Of a DNA stretch of 64,000 nucleotides, positions 15,507 to 23,976 are shown one piece after another. The notes beneath the pieces were generated by a model. That model did not search any database. It had not been told where the DNA came from and saw nothing but the letters and a program-made list of their open reading frames with translations. Each line of letters begins with the position of its first letter. Position 1 is the stretch's first letter. This DNA is from Paenibacillus glycanilyticus NBRC 16618 (GTDB lineage Bacteria > Bacillota > Bacilli > Paenibacillales > Paenibacillaceae): positions 97,582-161,581 of the forward strand of contig NZ_BILY01000012.1 of assembly GCF_004000805.1 (NCBI RefSeq), given 5' to 3'. The position numbers were made by a program, and so were the translations under genes.

Positions 15507-17009
15507 ATGACGATAACGAGACAATCGGTAGGGGGCAGGCTGGCCATTCTGTTCAGCTTTGTACTGCTCGGGCTGCTCTGCATGCTGGCCATCGCGGACA
15601 AAGCATCGGCCCACGGCTACATTTCTTCGCCTGCCAGCCGGACGCTGCTCTGCAGCCAAGGCACCAACAAGGATTGCGGAGCGATTCAGTATGAGCCGCA
15701 AAGCGTAGAGGGCATTGGCGGATTCCCCGCAGAAGGCCCGGCTGACGGCAAGGTTGCCGGAGCGGGCAAATATACCGAGCTGGATGCCCAGTCGGCCGAC
15801 CGCTGGAAGAAGGTCGACATGAAGGGTGGCGATAATACGTTTACCTGGAATTTCACGGCCAATCATATGACGGAGAAATGGGACTATTACATTACGAAGA
15901 TCGGCTGGGATCCGAACAAGCCGCTCACGCGCGACCAGTTGGAAGCAAAGCCCTTCTGTACGGTAGACGGCGGAATGAAGAAGCCGGAGATGACGGTTAC
16001 GCATAAATGCAAGGTACCGACGGACCGGACAGGCTACTACATTATTCTTGGCGTATGGGAAATCGGCGACACTGTTAATGCCTTCTATCAGGCGATTGAC
16101 GTCAATCTGACGCAAGGCGGCGGAACAACGACTCCGGATCCGGACCCGGTTGTGCTGCCTAACTTCCCGGACAGCGTATGGTGTTCCGGCCATACCGACA
16201 GCAGCATTACGATGTCCTGGTCAGCTTCGACAGCCTCTGCGGGAATTAAAAATTACGAAATAAGCCGTGACGGTAAAGTGGTAGGCACCTCCGCAGGAAC
16301 CAGCTATACGGATAGCGGATTGCAGGCGGATTCGTCTTATTCGTATACGATTGCGGCAGTAGACAACAAAGGTAACCGCTCGGCGGCCAGCGTGCCGGTA
16401 TCGGCAAGTACGCTGCCTGCCGCAACGCCGGCGCCGGACACGCAGGCTCCAACCAGACCGGCGGGACTTACAGCTGGCAATGTAACGGACACTACAGCGG
16501 CCTTCAGCTGGACGGCGGCCACCGACAATACCGGTGTTGTGAAATACGAGGTGTACAGAGGCGGTCTGTTGATCGGAACGACGGCATCCACCTCCTATTC
16601 GGACAGCGGATTAAAGGCATCCACCGCATACGCGTATACGGTTATTGCAGTGGACGCGGCGGGTAACCGCTCGGCAGCAAGCGCGGCCTTGACGATTGCG
16701 ACCAAGGCGGCCGTCGTTACGCCGCCGACGGGAACCGGCACATGGGACAGCGCGAAAGTTTATGTGGCCGGCGATATCGTGACCTACAACGGCATTGAAT
16801 ATAAAGCGGGCTGGTGGACGCAAGGCGAGCTGCCGGACAGCTCGGATGTATGGAAGCCGGTATCGGCAGCTGCCGTGCAGGCTTGGAATAGCGCTAAGGC
16901 TTATAACGGCGGCGAACAGGTGGTCTACGAAGGACATACGTACAAGGCGAAATGGTGGACCAAAGGCGAGATTCCCGGTCAGGCCGGGGTATGGGTATTG
17001 GTTAAATAG
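15507..17009 (+). CDS. Secreted AA10 lytic polysaccharide monooxygenase with FnIII and CBM5/12 modules
   Basis: This 500-residue protein has a signal peptide ending A-S-A before H36, which becomes the mature N-terminal histidine that binds copper. H120 is the second copper ligand and F193 (N-A-F-Y) the axial residue, as in chitin-active AA10 enzymes. The LPMO domain spans 36-201. Two fibronectin III modules (about 216-303 and 312-400) and two CBM5/12 chitin-binding modules (about 412-455 and 459-500, each with a K-x-W-W-T pattern) follow. It should cleave crystalline chitin oxidatively outside the cell. The ATG at 15507 has GAGGAG upstream. No chitinase is adjacent. Confidence 0.93.
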   Translation: MTITRQSVGGRLAILFSFVLLGLLCMLAIADKASAHGYISSPASRTLLCSQGTNKDCGAIQYEPQSVEGIGGFPAEGPADGKVAGAGKYTELDAQSADRWKKVDMKGGDNTFTWNFTANHMTEKWDYYITKIGWDPNKPLTRDQLEAKPFCTVDGGMKKPEMTVTHKCKVPTDRTGYYIILGVWEIGDTVNAFYQAIDVNLTQGGGTTTPDPDPVVLPNFPDSVWCSGHTDSSITMSWSASTASAGIKNYEISRDGKVVGTSAGTSYTDSGLQADSSYSYTIAAVDNKGNRSAASVPVSASTLPAATPAPDTQAPTRPAGLTAGNVTDTTAAFSWTAATDNTGVVKYEVYRGGLLIGTTASTSYSDSGLKASTAYAYTVIAVDAAGNRSAASAALTIATKAAVVTPPTGTGTWDSAKVYVAGDIVTYNGIEYKAGWWTQGELPDSSDVWKPVSAAAVQAWNSAKAYNGGEQVVYEGHTYKAKWWTKGEIPGQAGVWVLVK

Positions 17010-17015
17010 CAGAAG

Positions 17016-17045
17016 GGGCTGTCCGTCGAGGACAGCCTTTTTCAT
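17016..17045 (+). terminator. Terminator after the LPMO gene
   Basis: GGCTGTCC-GTCG-AGGACAGCC is followed by TTTTTC. Confidence 0.85.
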
Positions 17046-17132
17046 TAGAAGACCATCGCTAGAGGTTTTTCCCATTATTTGTCGAATTAAAGGGCGAAAT
17101 GACCATATTCGCAGGTATAGGGAGCTGACCGA

Positions 17133-17930
17133 ATGAGCAATACGATTAGTATGGAGAAGCTGATAGACTGGGGGCATTTTGTTAAGGTTGCTTACGAGAT
17201 GTACGCGCAGAATCATCTGTCGCCGGTAAAGCCTGCGGACTTTCCGGCGGGCTGGGAGCTGGTGGCCAATCTGACGATGACGCCGCATCTCGAAAAGATG
17301 CAGGAAAGGGAATTCGGAGGCTTTATTGCGAGATCCGCGGACAATCCGCTGCAGCAGGCGGTGGTGATTCGCGGAACGGAAAGTCCGCTGGACTGGCTGT
17401 CGGACTTCGAGTTCATACTCGAGACGTTCCATGAGGTGCCGGATGGCGGCAAGACGGAGCAAGGATTTACGAATCTATACCGCAGCATGATGGTGGAATA
17501 CGCGGACGCGAGTATTCCTTCCGAGACGCTGATGGCGTCCATCGATGCGCTGCCGCAAGGTACAAGGCTTCTTGTAACCGGACATAGTCTAGGCAGCTCG
17601 CTAGCTACGCTCCATGCCTTTCTCGCCGGAAGCAAAAACGTGGATGTCGAGCTCATAACCTTCGCTTCCCCTCGCGTTGGCGACAAGAGCTTTGTTGAAG
17701 CCTTCCAGCGGATGAACATTCCGAATACCCGCATTTTCAATACGCCGGATATCGTGCCGCAGGTACCGGTGGAGATCGCCGGTTACCGTCATCTTGAGCC
17801 GGGACTCGAGATTAACTCCGCCTTATACCCAATTAAGCATTCCATCCCTTGTTATCATGCGTTAAGCACCTACCTGTACGTAATGGGAGATACGGAAGCT
17901 AATATTTCGAAATGCAAAACCACTCCGTAA
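17133..17930 (+). CDS. Class 3 lipase family protein
   Basis: This 265-residue alpha/beta hydrolase has the lipase elbow G-H-S152-L-G, a fungal-type lipase_3 pattern (S-P-R-V-G-D near 171-176), and likely catalytic Asp (about 208, in N-T-P-D-I-V-P) and His (about 247, in P-C-Y-H-A-L). There is no signal peptide or lid segment, so it may act in the cytosol or leave by an unknown route. AGGGAGC lies eight bases before ATG. It is monocistronic, with its own terminator. The substrate is probably a carboxylester. Confidence 0.82.
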   Translation: MSNTISMEKLIDWGHFVKVAYEMYAQNHLSPVKPADFPAGWELVANLTMTPHLEKMQEREFGGFIARSADNPLQQAVVIRGTESPLDWLSDFEFILETFHEVPDGGKTEQGFTNLYRSMMVEYADASIPSETLMASIDALPQGTRLLVTGHSLGSSLATLHAFLAGSKNVDVELITFASPRVGDKSFVEAFQRMNIPNTRIFNTPDIVPQVPVEIAGYRHLEPGLEINSALYPIKHSIPCYHALSTYLYVMGDTEANISKCKTTP

Positions 17931-17943
17931 GGAGAAGAAGAGA

Positions 17944-17979
17944 AGGAACACCTTACTTTAAGAGGTGTCCCTTTTTTGT
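17944..17979 (+). terminator. Terminator after the lipase gene
   Basis: GGAACACCTT pairs with AAGAGGTGTCC and is followed by CTTTTTTG. Confidence 0.8.
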
Positions 17980-18021
17980 TTATAATAAATTGAACAACAG
18001 GAGCAGGGGAGAATAGTCGTC

Positions 18022-18342
18022 ATGAAGGAACAGGAATTTCAACAGTGGATTCAAGACTTTTACAAAGAGCGCGGCTGGTCGGGTTACGGTCCGTTTGAGC
18101 GGATGGCTTTCCTGACGGAGGAAGTTGGAGAGACGGCCAGAGTGGTAAGGACGATCGAGATTGGACGGGACCGCCCGGATGAAGCTGCCCAGCCCGCCGA
18201 AGTGCTGAAGCAGGAATTGATCGAGGAGCTTGGGGACGTATTGGCGAATGTCTATATTCTTGCGGGGATCTACGATCTTTCCATAGAGGAAGTTCTGAGA
18301 GCACATAAAGACAAGCTAAGCAAGCGCTACAGCAAAGAATAG
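18022..18342 (+). CDS. MazG-like nucleotide pyrophosphohydrolase
   Basis: This 106-residue all-alpha protein has a single MazG domain. The metal-binding motif E-E-V-G-E is at residues 33-37 and E-E-L-G-D-V-L-A-N at 71-79, which supply the acidic ligands for Mg2+. Such short MazG-like proteins hydrolyse NTPs or dNTPs to monophosphates for pool cleaning. It is followed 13 bp later by a LOG-family nucleotide phosphoribohydrolase, so the pair probably forms a nucleotide-metabolism operon. Confidence 0.85.
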   Translation: MKEQEFQQWIQDFYKERGWSGYGPFERMAFLTEEVGETARVVRTIEIGRDRPDEAAQPAEVLKQELIEELGDVLANVYILAGIYDLSIEEVLRAHKDKLSKRYSKE

Positions 18343-18355
18343 CAGGGGGATTATC

Positions 18356-18937
18356 ATGAACAAAATTTGCGTATTTGCCGGCTCCAATGCCGGAGTAAGT
18401 CCGGAGTACGGACAAGCGGCAACTCAATTGGGGCAACTGATGGCTGCAAAAGGAATGGAATTGGTCTATGGCGGCTCCCGAATCGGCCTGATGGGGCTTG
18501 TAGCCGATGCGGTGCTGGCTAACGGCGGCCGTGTAACCGGAGTGATGCCGCGCGGCCTGTTCATCGGCGAGATGGCGCATAAAGGTCTGACGGAGTTTAT
18601 TGAAGTAGGGAACATGCATGAGCGAAAAGCCCTGATGTCCGAGCTGTCCGACGGCTATATCGCGCTGCCTGGCGGGCTTGGAACCTTCGAGGAATTGTTC
18701 GAGGTGGCGAGCTGGGCGCAGCTTGGCATTCACAAGAAGCCGGTTGGCATTCTGAACGTGAAGGGCTTCTATCAGCCGATCGCCGACATGCTGAAGCAGA
18801 CGGTCTCGGCGGGTTTTATGCGGGATACAAATCTGGGGCTTATGCTTTTTGAAGAAAATCCGTCCGTTCTGCTGGACCTCATGGCCGCGTACACGGCTCC
18901 GGAACAGGCGAATAAATGGGCGGAGCTTCCTAAATAA
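18356..18937 (+). CDS. LOG family protein (nucleoside 5'-monophosphate phosphoribohydrolase)
   Basis: This 193-residue Rossmann-like protein has the LOG signature P-G-G-L-G-T-F-E-E at residues 106-114 and an earlier G-G-S-R-I-G-L-M-G phosphate loop at 41-49. LOG enzymes cleave cytokinin nucleotides and, in bacteria, AMP-type nucleotides to base and ribose 5-phosphate. AGGGGG lies eight bases before ATG. It is the second gene of an apparent operon with the MazG-like enzyme. In a soil bacterium, cytokinin production is possible but cannot be inferred from sequence. Confidence 0.85.
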   Translation: MNKICVFAGSNAGVSPEYGQAATQLGQLMAAKGMELVYGGSRIGLMGLVADAVLANGGRVTGVMPRGLFIGEMAHKGLTEFIEVGNMHERKALMSELSDGYIALPGGLGTFEELFEVASWAQLGIHKKPVGILNVKGFYQPIADMLKQTVSAGFMRDTNLGLMLFEENPSVLLDLMAAYTAPEQANKWAELPK

Positions 18938-19160
18938 ACGAGATTTGCCGTTTGTAGACAGGCCTCGGCCCCAGCAAGGAGCCGGTACCCCGAAGGGGCG
19001 AGGAGCTTCTATTCCTATCAAGTAGAGCTATATTGGATATCGTCCAGCATAATAAGGCGTTTGTGGCCGGGAGTTTAAAGTATAATCAGTCGAATTTGGG
19101 CGATTGTTGCTCATTCCTGTTACTTTTAGTGGAGTAAATCCAACGTAAGGGCGATTCCTT
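18938..19160. other. Gene-free spacer with small hairpin
   Basis: No gene is seen. The notable element is a hairpin CCCCGAAGGGG inside an imperfect GGAGC...GAGGAGCTTC frame (18975-19011). The words GGGCGATTGTTG and GGGCGATTCCTT near 19097 and 19149 look like diverged repeats. Confidence 0.4.
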
Positions 19161-19203
19161 AAAAAAAGGGCTGTCTCACCGATGTGAGACAGCCCTTTTT
19201 TTC
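19161..19203. terminator. Strong bidirectional terminator
   Basis: The hairpin GGGCTGTCTCAC/GTGAGACAGCCC is flanked by seven A and seven T, so it serves both the LOG gene side and the convergent GH5 operon. Confidence 0.9.
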
Positions 19204-19213
19204 GCTAACAAAT

Positions 19214-20560
19214 TTACACCTTGGTGTACTGCTTGATCAGGTCCGCAAGCTCGCTCCAATGCTCGCAGTTCTCCCAATGGAAGGAGGCCGGCAGCTCGGC
19301 CATCTCTTCCCACGAACGCTTCGCTAGGTAAGGCTTCAGCATTTGCTCAACGCAGATGGCCTGCATGATCGTTCTCATCCGGAATTGAAGCGGGTAACGC
19401 TCCTCCGCCGAGATTGGCTTGAAATAGGTGGCCGCCATGTAGTCGACAAGCGCCTCGCCTTTTTCCTGCTCCTTATGCTGGTTCCACACCTGCTTGATTT
19501 CGTCGGTTAGTTCTCTCCAAGGCGTGCCTGCCTTTGGATACACAATGCCCATCGTTGCCGCATCCTTATAAGTCCAGAGCGCCCACGATACATCATGCTC
19601 TTCGCATAGATCGAGCATATCTTCGATAATCGTCATCTGGAAGTCGATCTGCTCCTGCTCGAATACCAAGCCCAGCTCGCCGCACCAGACCGGACGCTTG
19701 TATTTTTCGCGGATGCTGACCAGCTTGCCGAAGGCTTCGGCGAAAATCTCTTTCCGGCGCGTACGGTCCATCTCCGGCGTAAGAACAGCCGGCTCGTCCA
19801 CAAACGGATAGAAGTGGAACTCATACGCCACCTGCGGATCGTCGATCGGATCAATCATCGTAAAGTCGGTTGTGAACTTGTTGCCTTCGATAAAGATGAT
19901 ATGATGCTCGTCGTATTGGCGGATCTCCGCGATAATCTTCTCATAGAACTCGTTAAACACCTTTGCGTTAGTCACTTGCGACGGCTCGTTGACGATGTCG
20001 TAAGCAGCAATCCAAGGCTGATCCTTGTAATATTGGGCGATATGGCCCCATAGCTTGATTACCGTATCGCGCAGCGCGGCGTATTCCCAGAACAGCGGCA
20101 GACCGGAGTTCGTATCGCAATGCCAGTCCGGGTTTTGTCCGCCCGGTACGGAGTGGAGGTCAAGAATCGCGTAGATCTCGTATTTCTCGCAGAGGTTGAC
20201 GATATGATCGAGATAGGCAAAACCTTCTTTTTTATAGACGCCAGGGTTCTGGTCATCGATGAAATATTTATAGTTGAACGGGATGCGCAGATGGTTCACG
20301 CCAATGCTTTTCAGGAACTCAAAGTCCTTCTCGTCCACAAACTCCAGCAGGAAGCGGTCGAAAAATTTGGCTGCGCGTTCCTCGCCGTACACCTCGTCGA
20401 ATGCTTTCTTGATCATCGTATCGGTGCCGGGAAGGCCAATCATGAAATGCTCAAGATTCATCCAGGAGCCAAGTCCAAAGCCCCGGAAAAAGATTTTTTC
20501 CCCGTTCACGACAAAATCCTCGCCGCGCACTTGCACAAAGTTGTTCAGGTTTGTTGTCAT
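19214..20560 (-). CDS. Glycoside hydrolase family 5-type enzyme, cytosolic
   Basis: This 448-residue (beta/alpha)8 enzyme has the GH5 acid/base N-E192-P and the nucleophile in C-G-E295-L-G-L, with H136 and H249/Y251 in the expected supporting positions. There is no signal peptide, so it acts inside the cell on sugars imported by the ABC transporter whose genes immediately precede it (22 bp from the permease gene). It resembles exo-1,3-beta-glucanase-like GH5 members, but the linkage specificity is not readable. The C-terminal region of about 90 residues after the barrel is helical. GAGGT lies eight bases before ATG. Confidence 0.85.
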   Translation of the reverse strand: MTTNLNNFVQVRGEDFVVNGEKIFFRGFGLGSWMNLEHFMIGLPGTDTMIKKAFDEVYGEERAAKFFDRFLLEFVDEKDFEFLKSIGVNHLRIPFNYKYFIDDQNPGVYKKEGFAYLDHIVNLCEKYEIYAILDLHSVPGGQNPDWHCDTNSGLPLFWEYAALRDTVIKLWGHIAQYYKDQPWIAAYDIVNEPSQVTNAKVFNEFYEKIIAEIRQYDEHHIIFIEGNKFTTDFTMIDPIDDPQVAYEFHFYPFVDEPAVLTPEMDRTRRKEIFAEAFGKLVSIREKYKRPVWCGELGLVFEQEQIDFQMTIIEDMLDLCEEHDVSWALWTYKDAATMGIVYPKAGTPWRELTDEIKQVWNQHKEQEKGEALVDYMAATYFKPISAEERYPLQFRMRTIMQAICVEQMLKPYLAKRSWEEMAELPASFHWENCEHWSELADLIKQYTKV

Positions 20561-20582
20561 CTATATAACCTCGTCTCTTAGA

Positions 20583-21422
20583 TTAGTTTTTCATGCCGGT
20601 AGTGGCCACGCTTTGAATAAAGAACCGTTCCCCGATCAGGAACACGATCACCATCGGAATCGTTGCGAACACCGTTCCGGCCATCAGCAGGCCGTAATCC
20701 ATCGTATGCTCGGTCTGGAATGCCTTCAGGCCAAGCTGAAGCGTCTTCAGCATATCGTCGTTCAAGTAAATAAGCGGTGCCAGATAGTCGTTCCACATAA
20801 AAGTGAAGGTGAAGATGGCGAAGGTAGACAAGCTTGGTGCGGATAGCGGCATAACGATTTTCCAGAAAATCTTCCACTCATTTAAGCCATCTACCCGGGC
20901 TGCTTCGTTTAGTTCGTTCGGCAGGCTGAGGAAAAATTGACGCATCAGGAAAATGCCGAAGCCGCTGAATAATTGAATAAGAACGTAACCGGTATGCGTG
21001 TTGTACAAGCCTAGCTTGCTGATAATCGTGAACTGCGGAACCATGATCGAATGCCAAGGCATCATCAGGTTCGTCATGAACAGGATAAAGATCGTCTGCT
21101 TGAACGGCACCTTCAGCTTCGCGAAGGCGTAAGCCGCCATCGAACAGATCACAACCTGCAGGATCGTAATCAGGACCGATAATTTAAGAGTGTTCAGGAA
21201 GTAGCGGCCGAACGGGATCGCCGTCCATACCTCCTGATAGTTGTTCAGATACAGCTTGCTGGGGATCCAATTCATCGGGTTGTTGAACAGATCCACGTCC
21301 GTTCGAAGGGACGTCGAAATCATCCATAAGAACGGAAACAGCGTAGCGATCGAAAAGGCGGTTAACACGATGAGTAAGAAATAACTGCCGAACTTACCCC
21401 ATTTCGATGCAGGGACATCCAT
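20583..21422 (-). CDS. Carbohydrate ABC transporter permease (MalG/CUT1 type)
   Basis: The ATG at 21422 is chosen because GCGAGGTG lies eight bases upstream; a GTG start nine bases earlier overlaps that site. The protein of about 279 residues has six membrane helices and the permease EAA motif around residues 185-205 (E-A-A-R-V-D-G-L-N-E-W-K-I-F). It is the second inner-membrane subunit of the sugar importer and couples to an ATPase through this motif. No ATPase gene is in the operon, as usual in Bacillota where a shared MsmX-type ATPase serves several importers. Confidence 0.9.
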   Translation of the reverse strand: MDVPASKWGKFGSYFLLIVLTAFSIATLFPFLWMISTSLRTDVDLFNNPMNWIPSKLYLNNYQEVWTAIPFGRYFLNTLKLSVLITILQVVICSMAAYAFAKLKVPFKQTIFILFMTNLMMPWHSIMVPQFTIISKLGLYNTHTGYVLIQLFSGFGIFLMRQFFLSLPNELNEAARVDGLNEWKIFWKIVMPLSAPSLSTFAIFTFTFMWNDYLAPLIYLNDDMLKTLQLGLKAFQTEHTMDYGLLMAGTVFATIPMVIVFLIGERFFIQSVATTGMKN

Positions 21423-21443
21423 TATGAGCACCTCGCTTCCATC

Positions 21444-22334
21444 TTAGTAAGTCACCCATTTTTTCTCGAGCCGGAATTGAATGAGGGAAATAATCATGAT
21501 AATCAGGAACAGAACGGTCGACATTGCCGCGGAATAGCCCATCCGGTAGTTGACGAACGCTTCCTGGTAAATGCGGAATACAAGCACGTTCGTGGAACGG
21601 CCCGGTCCGCCGTCCGTCATGACCGATACCAGGTCAAACACCTGGAAGGAGTTAATAATCGTTAGAATGAGAACCATAAATAGGGTTGGCGAAAGCGACG
21701 GCAGCGTAATGTACAGAAACTGCTTGAAGCGGTTCGCCCCGTCCAGTCTGGCCGATTCGTACAGATGGGTCGGAATGCCCTGAATGCCAGCCAGCAAAAT
21801 AATCATGTAGTAGCCGAAGCTTTTCCATACGGCTACCACGACAATGGCGATGAGCGCCCACTTCGAGGCCATCAGCCACTGAGGCGGATTGGCGATGCCA
21901 ATCGCTTCAAGCATATGGTTGATTGGTCCGGACATCGGGTTGAACAGCAGCGCCCAGACGATAGCGATCGATACCATCGACGTGATTTGCGGAAAATAAA
22001 AAGCCATACGCAAATATTTGCGCAGATACAGGACCGAATTCAGGGCGATAGCCGCAAGCAAAGCGAGCAGCATCGTTAACGGAACGAACAGGACGGTGTA
22101 GAGAAGATTATTTTTGAGGGATACGATAAAATAATCGTCCTTGAACAGCTTTGCATAGTTGTCAAAGCCAATATAGTTGGCCTTTACGTTGAAGCCGCCG
22201 TAATCGGTAAAGCTCATGACAAAGCCGTAAACGAGCGGGATTAAAATAAAGACGGCAAACAGCGCAAAAGCCGGTAGGATAAACAGCGTCCCTGTCAGAT
22301 ACGGCTTGAACTGAGGCAGTCGTCTGCTGGTCAT
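21444..22334 (-). CDS. Carbohydrate ABC transporter permease (MalF/CUT1 type)
   Basis: The start at 22334 follows an AAGGAGG ribosome binding site; the longer frame begins inside the gap. The protein has 296 residues, six membrane helices, and the EAA motif as E-S-A-R-L-D-G-A-N-R-F-K-Q-F at about residues 196-209. It lies between the binding-protein gene and the MalG-type gene (21 bp away), as one transcription unit. Confidence 0.9.
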   Translation of the reverse strand: MTSRRLPQFKPYLTGTLFILPAFALFAVFILIPLVYGFVMSFTDYGGFNVKANYIGFDNYAKLFKDDYFIVSLKNNLLYTVLFVPLTMLLALLAAIALNSVLYLRKYLRMAFYFPQITSMVSIAIVWALLFNPMSGPINHMLEAIGIANPPQWLMASKWALIAIVVVAVWKSFGYYMIILLAGIQGIPTHLYESARLDGANRFKQFLYITLPSLSPTLFMVLILTIINSFQVFDLVSVMTDGGPGRSTNVLVFRIYQEAFVNYRMGYSAAMSTVLFLIIMIISLIQFRLEKKWVTY

Positions 22335-22447
22335 GGAAGAACCTCCTTGCTGGTTATTAAAGCCAATTTCGTGCCTTGAAATAAGATCGGCTTCCGTCAC
22401 GAAGAAGCGGAAGCCGATGATTGCTTAGCTAGATAACGTGCTGCGCA

Positions 22448-23737
22448 TTACTTGTTGAGAACGGACTTGCGGGCATCCATGTAGTTCTGGATCGCTTTCT
22501 TCGAATCGATCTCCTGGAACAGGAACAGGTCGCGCTGCTCGTTGTATACCCGGTTGATCTCGTCGATTTGAGCGACAGGCTGATTCTCGATGACGGTATT
22601 GGCTTCGAAGAAGTAGCCGCTGCCTTGAATGCCGGTAGCGCCAAGGAAAGCGTCCTTGGTTTTGTCGCTGGAGTAAGCCGGCAGTACGCTCGACTGCGCG
22701 ATAATGGATTCGCCTTGCTCGCCGGTCAGAAACTTCACGAACTCGAACGCAGCGTCGGCATTTTTGCTTGCCGGGTTAATGCCGATGAAGGTGCTCACGC
22801 CGCCAACGGTAACCGGATCGGTTGTACCTTCCGGAAGAGGCAGGGGCGCCATGTCAAAGTTGATGTTCGTCTTGCCGCTTTCGATATCGGCCTTCAGCAT
22901 GTTGACGGTCCATTCGCCGTTGACCAGCATCGCGACGTTGCCGCTCTCGAACTGCTTGATCCAGTCGACGCTCTCGCCGTTCATTTGCTTATAGCTCATA
23001 TGGGATTGATCCTTGTAATACAAGCGGTCAAGGTAGTCCAGCCAGCTGCCCACGTCGTCCAGGCTGTCATCGAGAATGGTTGTCCCTTTCTGGAGAGCGC
23101 CAAGCGGTGCCGTAAGCCAATCCGCGAAATAACCGCCCCATTGCTTGCCGGTCCCGTCTCCTTTGGTCAGCTGCTTCGCCAGATCCGCGTACTCGTCCCA
23201 AGTCATTTGGGTCGGATAAGGAATGCCTTCCTTATCAAAGATGGCTTTGTTGTAGAATAGGGCGTATTCGGAAGTCCGGTAAGGAAGAGCGTAATATTTG
23301 CCGTCTGTCAGCAGCTCGACAATGTCCTGGTAGCTGGGGCCGTAAGCGCCAACGTCGAGGTTTGCCGATTTGATGCGGTCGGTGAGGTCGATCAGCTGGT
23401 TTTTGGAAGAGTAAAGACCAAGGCTGGACGTGCCGTTAATGCTGTACAGGTCCATTTTGGAGCCGCCGGTCAGGTTGTTCATGATCTTTGTGTTGTACTC
23501 ATCCGCATTGTTGCTGATCGTGTTCATCTTCACTTGAATGCTGCTGTTCTGCGCGTTGAAGGTATCGACAACCTTCTGCATGTAGTCGGCTTCGTCCGTC
23601 CAAGTGTAATATTCCAAAACCGTCTTGCCGCCCCCGGCAGCATTGTTTTGCGTATTTGTATCGTTCGAGCCGCATCCGGCAGCGGATACGCCAAGAGCGG
23701 CAATAAGGGCCAAGCTGAAGTAGCTGCGAGTTTTCAT
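22448..23737 (-). CDS. Extracellular sugar-binding lipoprotein of ABC importer
   Basis: The ATG at 23737 (AGGAGGG upstream) gives a signal peptide and a lipobox ending in A-A-G-C near residue 20; the longer frame has no such leader. The roughly 429-residue mature protein has the family-1 solute-binding fold (Y-Y-T-W-T-D-E near 45, V-N-G-E-W-T near 275, G-G-V-S-T near 311). It captures an oligosaccharide for the two permeases downstream. The operon is divergent from a sensor kinase and response regulator that probably activate it. Confidence 0.9.
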   Translation of the reverse strand: MKTRSYFSLALIAALGVSAAGCGSNDTNTQNNAAGGGKTVLEYYTWTDEADYMQKVVDTFNAQNSSIQVKMNTISNNADEYNTKIMNNLTGGSKMDLYSINGTSSLGLYSSKNQLIDLTDRIKSANLDVGAYGPSYQDIVELLTDGKYYALPYRTSEYALFYNKAIFDKEGIPYPTQMTWDEYADLAKQLTKGDGTGKQWGGYFADWLTAPLGALQKGTTILDDSLDDVGSWLDYLDRLYYKDQSHMSYKQMNGESVDWIKQFESGNVAMLVNGEWTVNMLKADIESGKTNINFDMAPLPLPEGTTDPVTVGGVSTFIGINPASKNADAAFEFVKFLTGEQGESIIAQSSVLPAYSSDKTKDAFLGATGIQGSGYFFEANTVIENQPVAQIDEINRVYNEQRDLFLFQEIDSKKAIQNYMDARKSVLNK

Positions 23738-23800
23738 CGTGATGTTCCCTCCTAAGCTTTGTAGTCCTTTTATAGTAAATCCGCCCGGCCAATCCGGTAA

Positions 23801-23907
23801 GGTTGAAGTTTTATCATCGCCTGAAACAGGAGGAAAGGGCTGAATTCGCATGAATTGCCGGGGATGGGCGGTAGGATAGAGAGGGGTGGTTGTATAAAAC
23901 TTCAACC
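23801..23907. promoter_or_regulatory. Divergent promoter region with 14-bp inverted repeat
   Basis: GGTTGAAGTTTTAT (23801-23814) is repeated perfectly in inverted orientation at 23894-23907, 79 bp apart. The right copy is part of a longer GGTTG-N10-CAACC dyad (23888-23907). A weak minus-strand promoter lies between (TTACCG, 17 bp, TACTAT). These are likely binding sites of the neighbouring response regulator. Confidence 0.6.
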
Positions 23908-23976
23908 TCTACAGCTGCGCAAAGATCAAATAAAATAGATTTTATTTGGTTGATTTGGTTCGAAAGGATGGCGTCC

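Noticed and set aside
18020..19021. 333-codon minus-strand frame across the MazG-like and LOG genes
   Set aside because: The + strand frames have clear MazG and LOG motifs and ribosome binding sites, while the minus frame is rich in Arg, His and Gln without a fold pattern.
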